64,000 nucleotides of DNA from Torymus aiolomorphi (taxonomy: Eukaryota > Arthropoda > Insecta > Hymenoptera > Torymidae). The notes beneath the pieces were generated by a model. It did no database searches, was not told the origin of the DNA, and saw only the letters and a list, made by a program, of their open reading frames with translations. Positions 37,999 through 50,600 of this stretch are shown here, in pieces. The stretch spans positions 40,107,695 through 40,171,694 of the forward strand of contig CM070876.1 in assembly GCA_036365515.1 (NCBI GenBank), read 5' to 3'. A program made the position numbers and the translations under genes. How positions within the stretch are numbered: the stretch's first letter is position 1; each line of letters starts with the position of its first letter.

Positions 37999-38473
37999 AA
38001 GGCGTGCCTCGTTTTTGGAATGTCTTTACATACCTGGCATTCATATCCAGCTGGATATCCACCTGGAATTCCAGCTAGCAACCCACTCGGAGTTCGTAAG
38101 AAAAAGCTGTAACAATATACCAGCCGAAATTTCATCTGGATACATACCTGGAATTCCAGGTGGATATCCACCTGGAATTCCAGCTAGTACTCCATTTAGA
38201 GTTTGTCCAAAAAAAGGAGGTACAGCTGGAATTCCAGCTGGGATTCCAGCTGGATATCCACCTGAAATTCCAGCTGGTATTCCAGGTGGATATTTTCTAC
38301 GAACTCCGAGTGGGTTGCTAGATGGAATTCCAGGTGGATATCCAGCTGGATATGAATGCCAGGTATGTAAAGACATTCCAAAAACAAGGCACGCCTCGTA
38401 GTTCGACATTCCAATGAGATTGGAAAAGTCGTGCGTACGGATGCCATTTGACTTGTTTATCTACCCTTCGCGT

Positions 38474-38692
38474 TACTTACTTAGTAAAGGGAGTTTGCTC
38501 CAGCTCGCCGCCTAGCGGATAGCGGCAGAGATCGCTGACGTAAACAGTCCCGAGTCCCGAGAAAGGCGAAAAACCGCGGCGCGCGCCATGCACCGAGCGG
38601 AGCCGTCTTCTCGGCTGCTTCCCCCACTCTACTGAGTTAGGGCGCTGGCAATCTCTGCGGCTATCCGCTAGGCGGCGAGCTGGAGCAAACCC
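38474..38692. mobile_element. palindromic island, copy 2 (inverted middle)
   Basis: Same terminal inverted repeats as copy 1, but the asymmetric middle is in the opposite orientation. Its right end breaks off after GGAGCAAA and joins directly to CCCCGTTGAAAATATCC, the terminal word of the surrounding array, so a junction or recombination event is visible here. Confidence 0.75.
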
Positions 38693-39305
38693 CGTTGAAA
38701 ATATCCACCTGGAATATACCAGCTGGAATTTCAGGTGGATATCCAGCTGGAATCCCAGCTGGAATTCCAGCTGTACCTCCTTTTTTTGGACAAACTCTAA
38801 ATGGATTACTAGCTGGAATTCCAGGTGGATATCCACCTGAAATTCCAGGTATGTATCCAGATGAAATTTCGGCTGGTATATTATTACAGCTTTTTCTTCC
38901 CCGTTGAAAATATCCACCTGGAATACCAGCTGGAATTCCAGGTAGATATCCAGCTGGAATTCCAGCTGGAATTCCAGCTGTACCTTCTTTTTTTGACAAA
39001 CTCCAAGTGGATTACTAGCTGGAATTCCAGGTAGATATCCACCTAGAATTCCAGGTGGATATTCGCCTGGAATTTCAGGTATGTATCCAGATGAAATTTC
39101 AGCTGGTATCTTGTTACAGCTTTTTTTTTTACGAACTCCGAGTAGGTTGCTAGCTTCTTTTTTATGAACTCCGAGTAGGTTGCTTGCTAGCTGGAATTCG
39201 AGTTGGACATTCCAAAAACTAGGCACGCCTCGTAGTTCGACATTCCAATGACATTGGAAAAGTGCCCGGATGATGCCATTTGTCTTCCTTATCTACCCTT
39301 GGCGT

Positions 39306-39543
39306 TACTTACTTAGTAACGGGAGTTTGCTCCAGCTCGCCGCCTAGCGGATAGCCGCAGAGATTGCCAGCGCCCTAATTCAGTAGAGTGGGGAAGCAGT
39401 CGAGAAGACGGCTCCGCTTGGTGCATGGCGCACGCCGCGGCTTTTCGCCTTTCTCGGGACTCGGGACTGTTTACATCGGCGATCTCTGCCGCTATCCACT
39501 AGGCGGCGAGCTGGAGCAAACTCCCTTTACTAAGTAAGTAACG
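39306..39543. mobile_element. palindromic island, copy 3
   Basis: Same structure and orientation as copy 1 with a few substitutions (for example CGCACGCCGCGG for CGCGCGCCGCGG). Confidence 0.75.
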
Positions 39544-40258
39544 CGAAGGGTAGATAAGGAAGTCAAATGGTATCCTACGCACGACTTTTCCAATCTACCT
39601 GGAATGTCGAACTACGAGGCGTGCCTCGTTTTTGGAATGTCTTTACATACCTGGCATTCCAGGTGGATATTCAGCTGGATATCCACTTGGAATTCCAGCT
39701 AGCAACCCACTCGGAGTTCGTAACAAAAAAGCTGTAACTATATACCAGCCGAAATTGCATCTGGATACATACCTAGAATTCCAGGTGAATATCCACCTGG
39801 AATTCCGGCTAGTAATCCACTTAGAGTTTGTCCAAAAAAAGGAGGTACAGCTGGAATTCCAGCTGGGATTCCAGCTGGATATCCACCTAGAATTCCACCT
39901 GGAATACCAGCTAGAATTTCAGGTGGATATCCAGCTGGAATCCCAGCTGGAATTCCAGCTGTACCTCCTTTTTTTGGACAAACTCTAAATGGATTACTAG
40001 CTGGAATTCCAGCTGGATATCCACCTGGAATTCCAGGTATGTATCCAGATAAAATTTCGGCTGGTATATTGTTACAGCTTTTTCTTACGAACTCCGAGTG
40101 GGTTGCTAGTTGGAATTCCAGGTGGATATCCAGCTGGATATGAATGCCAGGTATGTAAAGACATTCCAAAAACGAGGCACGCCTCGTAGTTCGACATCCC
40201 AATGAGATTGGGAAAGTCGTGCGTACGATGCCATTTGACTTGCTTATCTACCTTTCGC

Positions 40259-40500
40259 GTTACTTACTTAGTAAAGGGAGTTTGCTCCAGCTCCCCGCCT
40301 AGCGGATAGCGGCAGAGATCGCCGACGTAAACAGTCCCGAGTCCCGAGAAAGGCGAAAAGCCGCGGCGCGCGCCATGCACCGAGCGGAGCCGTCTTCTCG
40401 GCTGCTTCCCCCACTCTACTGAGTTAGGGCGCTGGCAATCTTTGCGGCTATCCGCTAGGAGGCGAGCTGGAGCAAACTCCCCTTACTAAGTAAGTAACGT
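40259..40500. mobile_element. palindromic island, copy 4 (inverted middle)
   Basis: Same structure with the middle in the orientation of copy 2. It keeps both TTACTTAGTAA-type ends. Confidence 0.75.
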
Positions 40501-40923
40501 CAAAGGTAGATAAGGAAGACAAATGGCATCGTCCGGACACTTTTCCAATGTCATTGGAATGTCGAACTACGAGGCGTGCCTCGTTTTTGGAATGTCTTTA
40601 TATGCCTGGCATTCCAGGTGGAATATTCAGCTGGATATCCACCTGAAATTCCAGCTAGCAAGCAACCTACTCGGAGTTCGTAAAAAAAAGCTGTAACAAT
40701 ATACCAGCCTAAATTTCATCTGGATACATACCTGAAATTCCATGTGAATATCCACCTGGAATTCCATGTGAATATCCACCTGGAATTCCAGGTGGATATC
40801 TACCTGGAATTCCAGCTAGTAATCCACTTGGAGTTTGTCCAAAAAAAGGAGGTGCAGCTGGAATTCCAGCTGGATATCTACCTGGAATTCCAGCTGGTAT
40901 TTCAGGTGGATATTTTCAACGGG

Positions 40924-41043
40924 GGACAGTTTACATGTCCGTTGTTACTCGAAAAAAATTTCGTTGTCCAATATCAACCAAATTCATAATTAATGGTAGA
41001 TATTGGACAACGAAATTTTTTTCGGACATGTAACCTGTCCGCT
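40924..41043. repeat. 120-bp hairpin-forming inverted repeat
   Basis: GGACAGTTTACATGTCCG and AATTTCGTTGTCCAATATC on the left are matched by inverted copies on the right, with a loop of about 20 bp. It directly abuts the palindrome array. Possibly a very short MITE. Confidence 0.7.
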
Positions 41044-41598
41044 GTCACCCGCATTGAGGAGGGGCTCTAAGAAATGACAATCTTTTTTATGAGAAAAAAT
41101 AATCTATAAGAGTAATTTGAAGTATAAAAAAGTGGTCATCGTTTATAAAACTACTTTAACTTACACAATAACCATTTATAAAAAGATTTTAAGATATTTT
41201 TCATATTTTAAATGACTTTGTCCACTAACACCGCACGAAATCAGCACTTGTACATATTTAGGTGTGCCGATAGAGCGTAAACATAACCTTTGTTAGGTTA
41301 CACGTCGCTCATATGTGGTTCTGGAAACTACATTTTTTCGTGCAGAAATCTTTCCCCACGTTATAGAAAAGTGTTATAAACTTATTTTTTTATTAAATTA
41401 TACTTTTACTGGCAATAGATTTTCGAAAGGGAATTTGAATAGGATATTCCTTATAATGATAAAGCACACCAATCGGGGGCACACAGACGCGTACAAGTCT
41501 GCTAGTAGGGGCACACAAATATAGGCAAAAATGATTTTTTTTTACATTTAATGTAACTTTCGATAGAGTTTCTATCTTGTAGAGAAAAAAATTTCTGT

Positions 41599-44500
41599 AT
41601 GGCCGAATCCATCTCAAATCAGACAGCCCGCGTATGCCTATTTCACCTATCATGTTGAAATAAAAATATTTATGTTCTACTCGAAAAAATATTTTACACG
41701 TGTTTTTTTATTTTTTTGTTTCATCAAAATTTCATGCGTTCAGCGATGCCGAAAAATTCCGAGAAAATTCTTTCATTGAGAAAAAAAATTTTCAATGTGA
41801 TTTTCAGACTGCTATTGTTTCAGCAGTTTTTCGAGCTTTTAAACGTGTAACACACAATTTCACTCAGTTTTGAGCCCTCTTTAACGGCCTTAATGTCATT
41901 TTCAAAAAAAAATAAAAAATCCACGAGCTATGCACTTTTTACTGAAAAATTCATTTTTAGGGAAGTGCCTTTTTCTCGAAAACCCCATTTTTTTGCACAA
42001 TTTTTGTTGTCGTGATAGAGGACGGTAATGCCTAGCTAGACGTATTTGTGAGATTCGGTACTTTTTCCCTGGGATAGCGATCACTAATGAGATAACACAC
42101 AAACAAATTTTTCACGCCTAATGCTTATATATAGTCAATGATATTAGAGTCAATGTAAAGGTATTTGTCTTTGTGTGTATGTAATATACAGGTACACATA
42201 ACTATGTATTTATTTGTTATTTGCGTCTTTTTGATTTTTTATTTTTATACCTTTTTTTCATTTGTATACCTATTTTACTACCTTTGTTTTTCTGCTTCAT
42301 TGTTCTTAATTCAGTAAGCGGACGATCAGCGGTCTTTGCTGTCAAACAATGTATTTTATCGTCACATGTTTTTTTAACCCATATATGAGTTTTTTGAATT
42401 CAGGATACTTTGTAGTTGTAAGACAATCAATATTTTTTTCTTTTCTGAATTGTTCTATTTCAGCATCTTGTAAATGTATTATTTTAATAGCATCAGTATA
42501 TTTTTGAACATGTATTGCAAAATCATTTGCGTTTTGAATAGCTTCTTCAAGGGGCTCTCGAAGATTATGCGAAGTAGCATAATGCTTTATAAGTCCACCA
42601 CACCATCTACAGCTCCTTTGCCGTGCCCAGTAGCAGAGAACAACCATTTTATATCACACGGTGCTCGTTTTAGTTCATCTAATTGAAAGCGATTTTTAAA
42701 GTGACTCGCAGCGCCCTCTCATACGATGGTAATTTTTTAATTGAATCACAACATTTTTGTTTCAAGAATTTTATAATTTTTTGTACTGCTAGCAAAGCAT
42801 ACGCAGAATGATGTTTTCGGTCATCACTTATAACTGCGAAACTTTGTGTCGAATCCCATTGATAAGAGACTGCTGTGAAAATAGAAATTTGATCATTAAC
42901 CCAATGATTTCCTTGAACAGCTTTATTATGAATCACAGCCCAGTTTTCAGCGAAGTCTATTTGAAGAACTAAATGATGTGAGTCTTTTTAGCACTTTCTC
43001 TTTCTGTTTTTATAGCTTTGCGTTGTATATTTTTTACATACATGTGAGTACTAACCCTCATGGTCCAAACCGAAAGTTCATCTTTAAAAGCAGAAATTGA
43101 TAGTGTCTTTTAATCAGGTTTCCATTATCCCACAAAGCATATGTAATTTCTTCTGTGCCTTCTACATCTTGCAGTTTTAAAACATGAAACGTAATTCCCT
43201 TAATCCCTGGACATAGTTTACATTCTTGTAAATAACATAAATCAGATGGCTCAGAACACATTGTTGCATTTATTATTTGTGACCGACTTTCATCCAACTC
43301 TGTGACGTTACTCCCTCTAAAATTAATTAAGCTCGTAAGAAATAAATCATAATTTGCGCAATAGATACAGAGACAAACTTCTTTGATGGGGCTAAGTAAG
43401 ACATACTTTGGTCGCAAACTATAAAATTTCGATTTTCCAATTCTCAATTCTGGATAATCATTTTTAAATACTTTATACGTCTCTTTTAAACTTCGAGTAA
43501 GAAAACGCTTAACTTTTTTCTCTTTTTTATTGTTAACTTTAATTGTAACAACGTCACATTTATTAGGACTTTGTCTTGAACAATTAAAATCATCATTTAA
43601 ATAATATTCCATAACAATTTTTTCCATGTTTTCATCAATCGGATGGCCTGAATATGCATCTGGTTCTGAATAAATTCCTTTTTCTTTAACAAGATTTCTC
43701 GATTTGTTGATCATATACATTGTTATTTCTGGAAATAAAGATAAAATTTCATGTTTTGTAAAGGATGAAGGTAGCAAAGTCAGAATTTTTATTTTTTCTG
43801 ATACCGTAGAACACTTTTGCAAGGCTAGACCAAGATTTTGTATCCATTCTGTACAATGGCATACAGTTGATTCATTTGCTGTTATAGAAACGTCATAAAC
43901 ATTGTTCAACTTCACATCAAGGGTATTAGACAATGTTGAAAGTATTTTTTTCTTCTTTGTTACGTAATTTTCAATTGATTTTTCATGTATAAGATTTTTT
44001 CTTTTAAGAGGCGATACAGAACCTAAGAAAGATGTACTTATTTCATTATTAAATTCTTCAATGCGTTCTGGAGTACTTGGTAAAAAATCTTCATCTCTAT
44101 CAACTACGTTATCGGTAACTTCATTATCCGTTATAAATTCATTGTCAGTACTACTCACCAATTCTAAAGCACGATTGTAACAATGTTGACACAGATATGT
44201 AGAAGGTGTCAAAGGTAAATGAGGATAGAGGTGCTTCAATGAATGAGCAAGATTCTCAAGTTGTTTTAAACGTACGGAACTAGATTTGTAAATAATTTGT
44301 TTGTGTTTGTCTAAAAAGTCTGCACATTTGATTCTCTCTGTTGAGTAATATTGAGACATCGTAGTTGAGTTGATAAGGTGTAAATATGTAATAATTTTCC
44401 AAAAGATGATGGTTTTAAATAAGACGAGATGTGTGATATATAGCAGAAACCGAACTTTTCTTTGTAAATGTTAAGTCAAACCATATCCATCTAGCGGACA

Positions 44501-45138
44501 AATGTACTAGTACATATACTCCTATAAGTAGGCGCACGTACATGTATATTACATACGCACAAAGATAAATACCTTTACATTGACTCTAATATCATTGACT
44601 ATATATAAGCGTTAAGCGTGAAAAATTTGTTTGTGTGTTATCTCATTAGTGATCGCTATCCCAGGGAAAAAGTACCGAATCTCACAAATACGTCTAGCTA
44701 GGCATTACCGTCCTCTATCACGACAACAAAAATTGTGCAAAAAAACATGGGGTTTTCGAGAAAAAGGCACTTCTCTAAAAAATGAATTTTTCAGTAAAAA
44801 GTGCATAGCTCGTGGATTTTTTATTTTTTTTTGAAAATGACATTAAGGGCGTTAAAGAGGGCTCAAAACTGAGTGAAATTATGTGTTACACGTTTAAAAG
44901 CTTGAAAAACTGCTGAAACAATAGCAGTCTGAAAATCACATTGAAAATTTTTTTTCTCAATGAAAGAATTTTCTCGGAATTTTTCGGTATCGCTGAACGC
45001 ATGAAATTTTGATGAAACAAAAAAATAAAAAAACACGTGTAAAATATTTTTTCGAGTAGAACATAAATATTTTTATTTCAACATGATAGGTGAAATAGGC
45101 ATACGCGGGCTGTCTGATTTGAGATGGATTCGGCCGTA
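41599..45138 (-). mobile_element. DNA transposon with about 600-bp terminal inverted repeats
   Basis: The left arm (41599 to about 42195) and right arm (about 44535-45138) are near-identical inverted copies. They begin TGGCCGAATCCATCTCAAAT and end near TATAGTCAATGATATTAGAG. The pair encloses one frameshifted transposase gene on the minus strand. The outer boundary reads GTA on both sides, hinting at a short target duplication. High arm similarity suggests fairly recent movement, while the transposase is already broken. Confidence 0.85.
42245..44359 (-). pseudogene. broken DDE-type transposase of unassigned family
   Basis: The ATG at 44359 opens a 433-codon frame ending at 43058. It has a Cys pair (LCQHC), a basic helical region, KSKFYSLRPKYV, a cluster CLCIYC and ECKLCPG, and EEITYALWD. 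The homology then shifts frame several times: SVWTMRVSTHMYVKNIQRKA, IDFAENW, GNHWVNDQISIFTAVS and FAVISDD, then SHFKNRFQLDELKRAPCDIK, WLFSATGHGKGAVDG and KHYATSHNL. Aspartates in IDFAENW and ISDD and the GHGKG segment look like a catalytic core. I recognise this layout from uncharacterised transposon-derived proteins of insects and other animals, but not a named superfamily. At least four frameshifts make it non-functional as it stands. Confidence 0.75.
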
Positions 45139-45340
45139 TTTAGATTAAAAATTAAACTATCAATATATATATTAATTGGACACTCGTGCAAGGCTAAATG
45201 AATTGAGCGGATCGCGACAAATCGGGAACATTTCTTAAACCCACACTAATCAGGACAACTATCCTAGTGCGTGAAAGTGATTTTTTGTAACACATTCACG
45301 ATTTTCGCCGTTTTTTGGCCTAAAAAGAGGTCCTAAAGTA

Positions 45341-46509
45341 AGGTAAAAGACCGTATTATGAATCAATGTCTGTATTTATGAATCACCCAAAAAAAATTAA
45401 ATTTTGGAAATAATTATTGCTTATATTATCAAACAAAAATTATGTTCACAAGCATAAGTTCTAAATGCATAAATATATAAATTTCTACGTAATTCCGAAG
45501 CGTTTAATAGCTAAGAAAAAATAATAAAGAGTTGGCACATGAAGGTTATGTAGACAACACTGTAGATACCATTTTATTTGAATAGAAGCAGTAAGAGCAC
45601 TTGACTAGTCAGTTTACATATTGTAAGGAAATTAAATCATTTCACAATATGTTATTTAACTTATTTAAAATCTTATGAGTTGTAGATTATAAATACATAG
45701 TAATTTAAGTATTAATTATCACAGATTTAATTGAATTCAATAAATTATTGAGCTGATCCATAATACGAACATTTGTTTTCGGCAGTCCGTATTTATGGTT
45801 CAATGCTCTATGTGATCCATCAATCGGGAACTACCTTGTCCCGATTTCTGGATCACTCTTTTCCGCATTATTTAATGATAAAAGCTGTTGTATTTTAAAC
45901 TTTTTACTCTAATAATGAAGTAATTTTTGTTCCTCAGCTTTATTTCCATTCATGAAACCTAGAAAACGAATATTAATCTAAATTATAAATGATACGACAT
46001 AACCTCAAAAGAATGACACGACTGATTTTGATTCCTCCGCATGAAAGATTCTAAATTCACTTACTCCAGTCTTTTGAGGTTATGTTTTATGATTTTTAGT
46101 AAAGGTTTCAACCAAAGTTTATATTCGTTTTATATATCTCTGATTGATTAACGTAATACAGAGGAATAAAGATTGTTCAATTATTAGCATAAAAAGTTTA
46201 AAGTAAAAGTTTTATTCAATAAATAGTGTGTAAAAGAGTGATCCATTAATCGGGACAAATTTTATGGATCACTGGGACATATCCTTCCACGCTGATCCAT
46301 AAATACGGTCTTGAAGATCAGCCTCTTATTTTGTTTAATTTATTATGTTTTTAATTGATTTTACTTAAACAAAATTTTTTTTTCACTTCTAACATGTAGA
46401 AGAACAAAAGTGTGCAAAAAAATCTGACCCTTAAGTTTTAATTTATTAAAAATTAATTAAAATCTCTCACTGCCCCTCACAATCTGATGCATAATACGGC
46501 CTTTTACCT
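45341..46509. mobile_element. TA-flanked inverted-repeat MITE, 1.17 kb
   Basis: Tips AGGTAAAAGACCGTATTATG and its imperfect inverse (AGGTAAAAGGCCGTATTATG) are bounded by TA on both sides. Inside, a longer inverted repeat is folded about position 46,045, with words such as GGATCACTCTTTT and CATAACCTCAAAAG matched by inverse copies. No coding frame. Confidence 0.8.
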
Positions 46510-46899
46510 TAACTTTTTTCGACCGACGGAAAAAAAATACTTCTTTGCCCGGCGGGCGTAATCTTTTTGTAGATACTTTTAGACGCGGCGGGAGCAAAAG
46601 TATCTGAAAAAAGATACTTTTCTGCATAAAATTTGTACATGCATGTTTTTCATAGCTTTTTTTATTTGAAGATGAACATCTTTACATTCACACAAATTTG
46701 TGGTAGATTTATTACTATTTTTAATAATTTTTATTACTTATTATTTTGATTTTTTATTTGGATTTCCAAATAATTATAATAAAAAAAAATGAAAATTGAA
46801 CAAACAGTTAAAATCTGTATTCCTACAAGTATTTTATTGTCGTATAAAACAAAAATGAATTTAGCCTCGCTTTTTAGGCTCAAAAACTTCGAAAATCAA

Positions 46900-47640
46900 T
46901 ACATTAATCACAAAAAATATGGTGTGCACCTATATTAGGGCTAGTGGGGCGTTTGACCTCGTATGTTTGCAGTATTCGTCTTCGGTTCACAAAACGCACT
47001 CGCCTTCGGCTCGTGCAAGCTCACCTTTGATTCGTACTGCAAACTCCACCCTCGGTCTAAAAAGGCCCACTTTATTTTACGCCTTAGGTACACAATATAC
47101 TATTATCCTCGTGTGGACGTTTGCGCCCCAGTAAAGCGAGGGTGAAAAAGTCATGAGGTGAAGTTAAAATCACCTCGCTCGTGTATCGAACAGTATTTTT
47201 TGACACGACGTGTACAAAGCTTGATTTAGCGCATGCTTTTTTATTCAAGCGTGTGCGAAATCGAGCTTTGCACACAGAGTGTCAAAATAGTACATTACGC
47301 AACTAGTGCGCACGTGTTGCGTATACTATTTTTCCTAACGAGCTGCAGAGTTCGATTTTATACACTCAGTTAGGAAATAGTTATTTTCGATACAAGTGCG
47401 AAAAAGTGATTTTATCCTCGTGTGGACGTTTGCGCCCGAGCGAAGCGTCGGTGAAAAGGCCGCACGAGGATAAAATCACTTTCTCACTCGTGTATCGAAC
47501 ACTATTTTTTTATACGACGTGTGCAAAGTTCGATTTTGCGAGCACGGTTTTGGCCGAGCGTGCGCAAAGTGGACGCTTTGCGCACGGAGTGTGAAAAATT
47601 AAATTATTTAACGCCTTGCATAGTGGAAATTCATTTATAA
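46900..47640. repeat. repeat region with two related GC-richer units
   Basis: Units at about 47098-47290 and 47405-47600 share ATCCTCGTGTGGACGTTTGC, CGTGTATCGAACA and ACGACGTGTxCAAAG, and each has short inverted motifs. Related words recur near 53,460-53,620. A dispersed repeat family; no gene supported. Confidence 0.55.
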
Positions 47641-47867
47641 AACATATTTATAAAAAATGCTTGATGCAATACACTGTATACTTGTTTTAGTCACATCTAT
47701 ATATTAGTTTATCTATTTACACCATTATTTACAAAGTATTACGATCTAAATCCTACAAAGAGAAACAGGTTACCTGTACATAGGCAGGTTTATGCTTTAA
47801 GGCCATGTGAAACCGTGAATTTCAATATTTTTTAAATCAACATTCAAGCGTTTATTCGGAAAACAAA

Positions 47868-48150
47868 TTTTGTTAAGCGCTCCGTACACATAAACACTAT
47901 ATCCAGGAATTTTTTTGAGTGATTCTATTAGCATTTTCGTTAGACATGCTCGTTTGAAAAGTAGGTCAATTGCAGATTCCTACTTACCGACACGGTTTTT
48001 ATTTAATTAAATAAATTCTCATATTTTTTTTGGAAAAACACGTTTGTCAAGCGCTCCGTATATGTTAATACTATACTCAGATTTTTTTTTGATGATTCTA
48101 TTTGTATTTTCATGAGATGTACTCGTTTGAAAATTATGTCGGTATTTAAC
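47868..48150. repeat. diverged direct repeat, about 110 bp
   Basis: Segments near 47868-47985 and 48043-48150 share TAAGCGCTCCGTA or CAAGCGCTCCGTA, ACACTATA or ATACTATA, TGATTCTATT and CTCGTTTGAAAA at the same spacing. A two-copy tandem repeat. Confidence 0.65.
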
Positions 48151-48439
48151 ATCACCTTAAACTAAATACACTAAAATAAGAAAAAAAGGCGAAAACACTT
48201 ATATCATGCTAAATAAAATTGTGACTTCTTAACAAATTATACAAGATTCACGCAAAAGTATTAGGTGTAGCTGTATAATAATCTTTCGATTTATTTTAGT
48301 TTATTATAAATTCCTTCAACTTATCCATCATCGTAAATTTAGAAATTTATTTATAGTTGAAAATTTGAGATCATTTGGCAAATCGTGAAAATCCTTTATT
48401 GTGGCGTTTGAAAGGCATAAATATTGAGTGAGATAAAGC

Positions 48440-48660
48440 CTTCTTCAACTGGATTCAAAGATGGGGCCTTTTTCAACCAGATTCCGAGATAGGGTCTTTT
48501 CCAACCGGATTCCGAGATAGGGCCTTTTTCAACCGGATTCTTAGATTGGGCCTTTTTCAATCGGATTCCGAGATAGGATCGTTTCCAACCGGATTCCGAG
48601 ATAGCGCATTTTTTAACCGGACTCCGAGATAGGGTCTTTTTATTCCGAAGCGACGATATG
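48440..48660. repeat. 28-30-bp minisatellite
   Basis: About seven or eight copies of a unit reading GGGCCTTTTTCAACCGGATT then CCGAGATA, with point differences. It produces a false repetitive frame on the minus strand. Confidence 0.9.
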
Positions 48661-48959
48661 GTTCTCCCAGACAAATATTCCATATTTTGTTAAGCTATGG
48701 TAAAGGGTATGTTTGCAAAAATATTAAATATCCCATTTTTTTAACAATAAAGTTGATATAGCCCATTTCATATTTCTTAGTTTAATCCTAAATATTTATT
48801 GATTTTAAACGTTTTAAAGTAATTGTTTTCTTCATTAAATATTTAGTGTTTCAGGTACACTGTCACAGTTGTTTCCAAATGTCCAAATGTAGACCGTTTT
48901 AACTATGTTCAGTGACAATTTATTTAGAGCAAGCCATTTCTTTATTTGATTCAGATATT

Positions 48960-49690
48960 CGTTCAAATTATTTTTCGCCAACGACCAAGGGTTATCACTC
49001 GCAATTACGATAACAGTGTCATATCAGACATGATGGTATTGATATCATTATGCATATCTCTCAGTAGATCATTTCCATATAGTGTAAAGAATAAAGGTTC
49101 TGGTACAGTTTCTTGCTGAACACCTATAGTTATTTCTTTATATTATTTGTTCTTGCAATATTAAATTTTAACTTTTTGTTCTCTATCCGAGAGATAACTA
49201 ATCATCAGCTCTAGAGCACTGCTTCCATATCTTTCAAGCTTGGCTATGAGAATTTTATGATTTACTGTATCAAAAGATTTATCCAGATCTAAGAAAGCCG
49301 AAATTATTACCTGACTCTTATTTAAATTTAGTAATATTAAGAATATGGTTCAAGACATCAGTGGTTCTTCTATTTTTAACAAATCCGAATGGATTTTCTA
49401 AAATAATATTACATTTCTTCAAAAAGTCGTAGAGCATATTGTAATTTATTTTTCAAGGATTTTAGCAATATTGGATATACTTAATAAATGAGATAGGTCT
49501 GCAATTATTGAGACACAGGATCTATCCCCGATTTTGCAAACATAGACAACTTCAGCATTATTTAAGTATATTTGACCAAGTGGATTTCTCTATGCACGTA
49601 TTAAAAATATGTTCCAAAGGTAAAACAATAGATGCTTAAATTATGATTAATAATATTATAGGGTAATAATTTTTTTACAGTTAGACTAGG
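48960..49690 (-). pseudogene. non-LTR retrotransposon reverse transcriptase remnant
   Basis: On the minus strand, broken frames give SAFLDLDKSFDTVNHKILIA, then LERYGSSALELMISYLSD and GVQQETVPEPLFFTLYGNDL. They align with the RT motifs FxDLSKAFDTVNHxIL, YGIxxxxLxWxxSYLxxR and GVPQGSVLGPLLFxxYINDL of Jockey/CR1-like elements. Stops and frameshifts are frequent and the catalytic YADD box is not found. The element is old and inactive. Exact clade not assigned. Confidence 0.75.
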
Positions 49691-50169
49691 ATCGTCAGTC
49701 AAGGTTTGTTCTACTATTAGAACACTTGTAAATATCAATGAAAAGTAAGAGGTCAATCTTCTGGAACGAATAAATCCAAGTTTCTATAACCGTAACACTG
49801 CTGCGGGTTGGTCGCTTAGGTGCAGTTGCAACGTATCAGCATTATGGCTTCTGAAAATGAAACCACCCCATCAAATGCCTAACAAAATAGTCACACACTA
49901 CCAATTTGCTCCAATGTTATTGACAGAAGTGTTTGAAATTACTTACTTGAAATTGTAAGAACTGACTATCGACAACTATAACTTAGATGGAATGGAATAA
50001 TTAACAGATATTAAAAATATTACAAACGTTTGGAAAAATTCAGTTAAAAGAGTCTGTATATACTTGGTAAACAAAAATATAGCCAAGAAAACCGGATCGT
50101 GAAAGTAAAAAATTATGCACTAAAAATAAGAACGCTTATAAAGAACAATGAATTGTTATATCTAATCTA

Positions 50170-50600
50170 GAACTCATGATCCCCAATGACATTATGAAGG
50201 AATTATTTTACTATTATTCCACACCGATAAATGGTATTCCTGCAAGCTCCGCAAAGCCTGGTAGATCCCACGTCATATTCTTCCGCCGTCAATTTAGTGT
50301 GCATGAAAAAGATGGACAACTAATACCAAAAACACTATTAGTAACATACGATGATACAACCTAAGGACGTAGCTTGCAACAGACTTCGCTTCATGTGGAA
50401 ACAAACCGAGCATATTTTCAGGACTTGTCCGAATACCAGCAAGTACACTGACAACAATTCACAAGAAGTTTCAAAAGGCACCGTTCCAAGGGAAAAGCAA
50501 ACAATAAACTCCCCAGGAATCATCTATCTAGCAAACTCTAAACAAACAGTAAAACGTCATCAAAAACTAAAAGAAGGAGGGCATACTTATTTATGATTCC
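50170..50600 (+). pseudogene. non-LTR retrotransposon ORF1 (gag-like) remnant
   Basis: One frame reads KPGRSHVIFFRRQFSVHEKD then LIPKTLLVTYDDTT and stops. The next frame continues with FMWKQTEHIFRTCPN, a degraded zinc knuckle in which the first Cys of the usual CxxCKQxGHxxxxCP is lost. This resembles ORF1 proteins of insect non-LTR retrotransposons. It is opposite in strand to the RT remnant at 48960-49690, so it is probably from another element. Confidence 0.55.

Larger units (their letters stand above)
37349..40925. repeat. array of alternating palindromic 12-mers with embedded islands
   Basis: The array is built from two palindromic words, CTGGAATTCCAG (centred on GAATTC) and GTGGATATCCAC (centred on GATATC), repeated dozens of times with variation. 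The outer ends are inverted copies of CCCCGTTGAAAATATCCACC. Spacer modules recur, such as GTTTGTCCAAAAAAAGGAGG and GAACTCCGAGTGGGTTGCTA. Four copies of a 220-240-bp palindromic island are embedded. Because the words lack stops, frames encoding strings such as GIPAGIPAGYPP open on both strands; they are not proteins. Confidence 0.85.

Noticed and set aside
37349..40925. CRISPR-like appearance of regularly repeated palindromes
   Set aside because: Eukaryotic context, no unique spacers of constant length, repeats are contiguous words.
37953..40989. Frames up to 249 codons with GIPAGIP and LEFQLEF repeats, resembling structural proteins
   Set aside because: They open on both strands and in several frames because the palindromic 12-mers lack stops; no start context, signal peptide or conserved flank.
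48396..48683. 95-codon repetitive minus-strand frame
   Set aside because: Translation of a 28-30-bp minisatellite.
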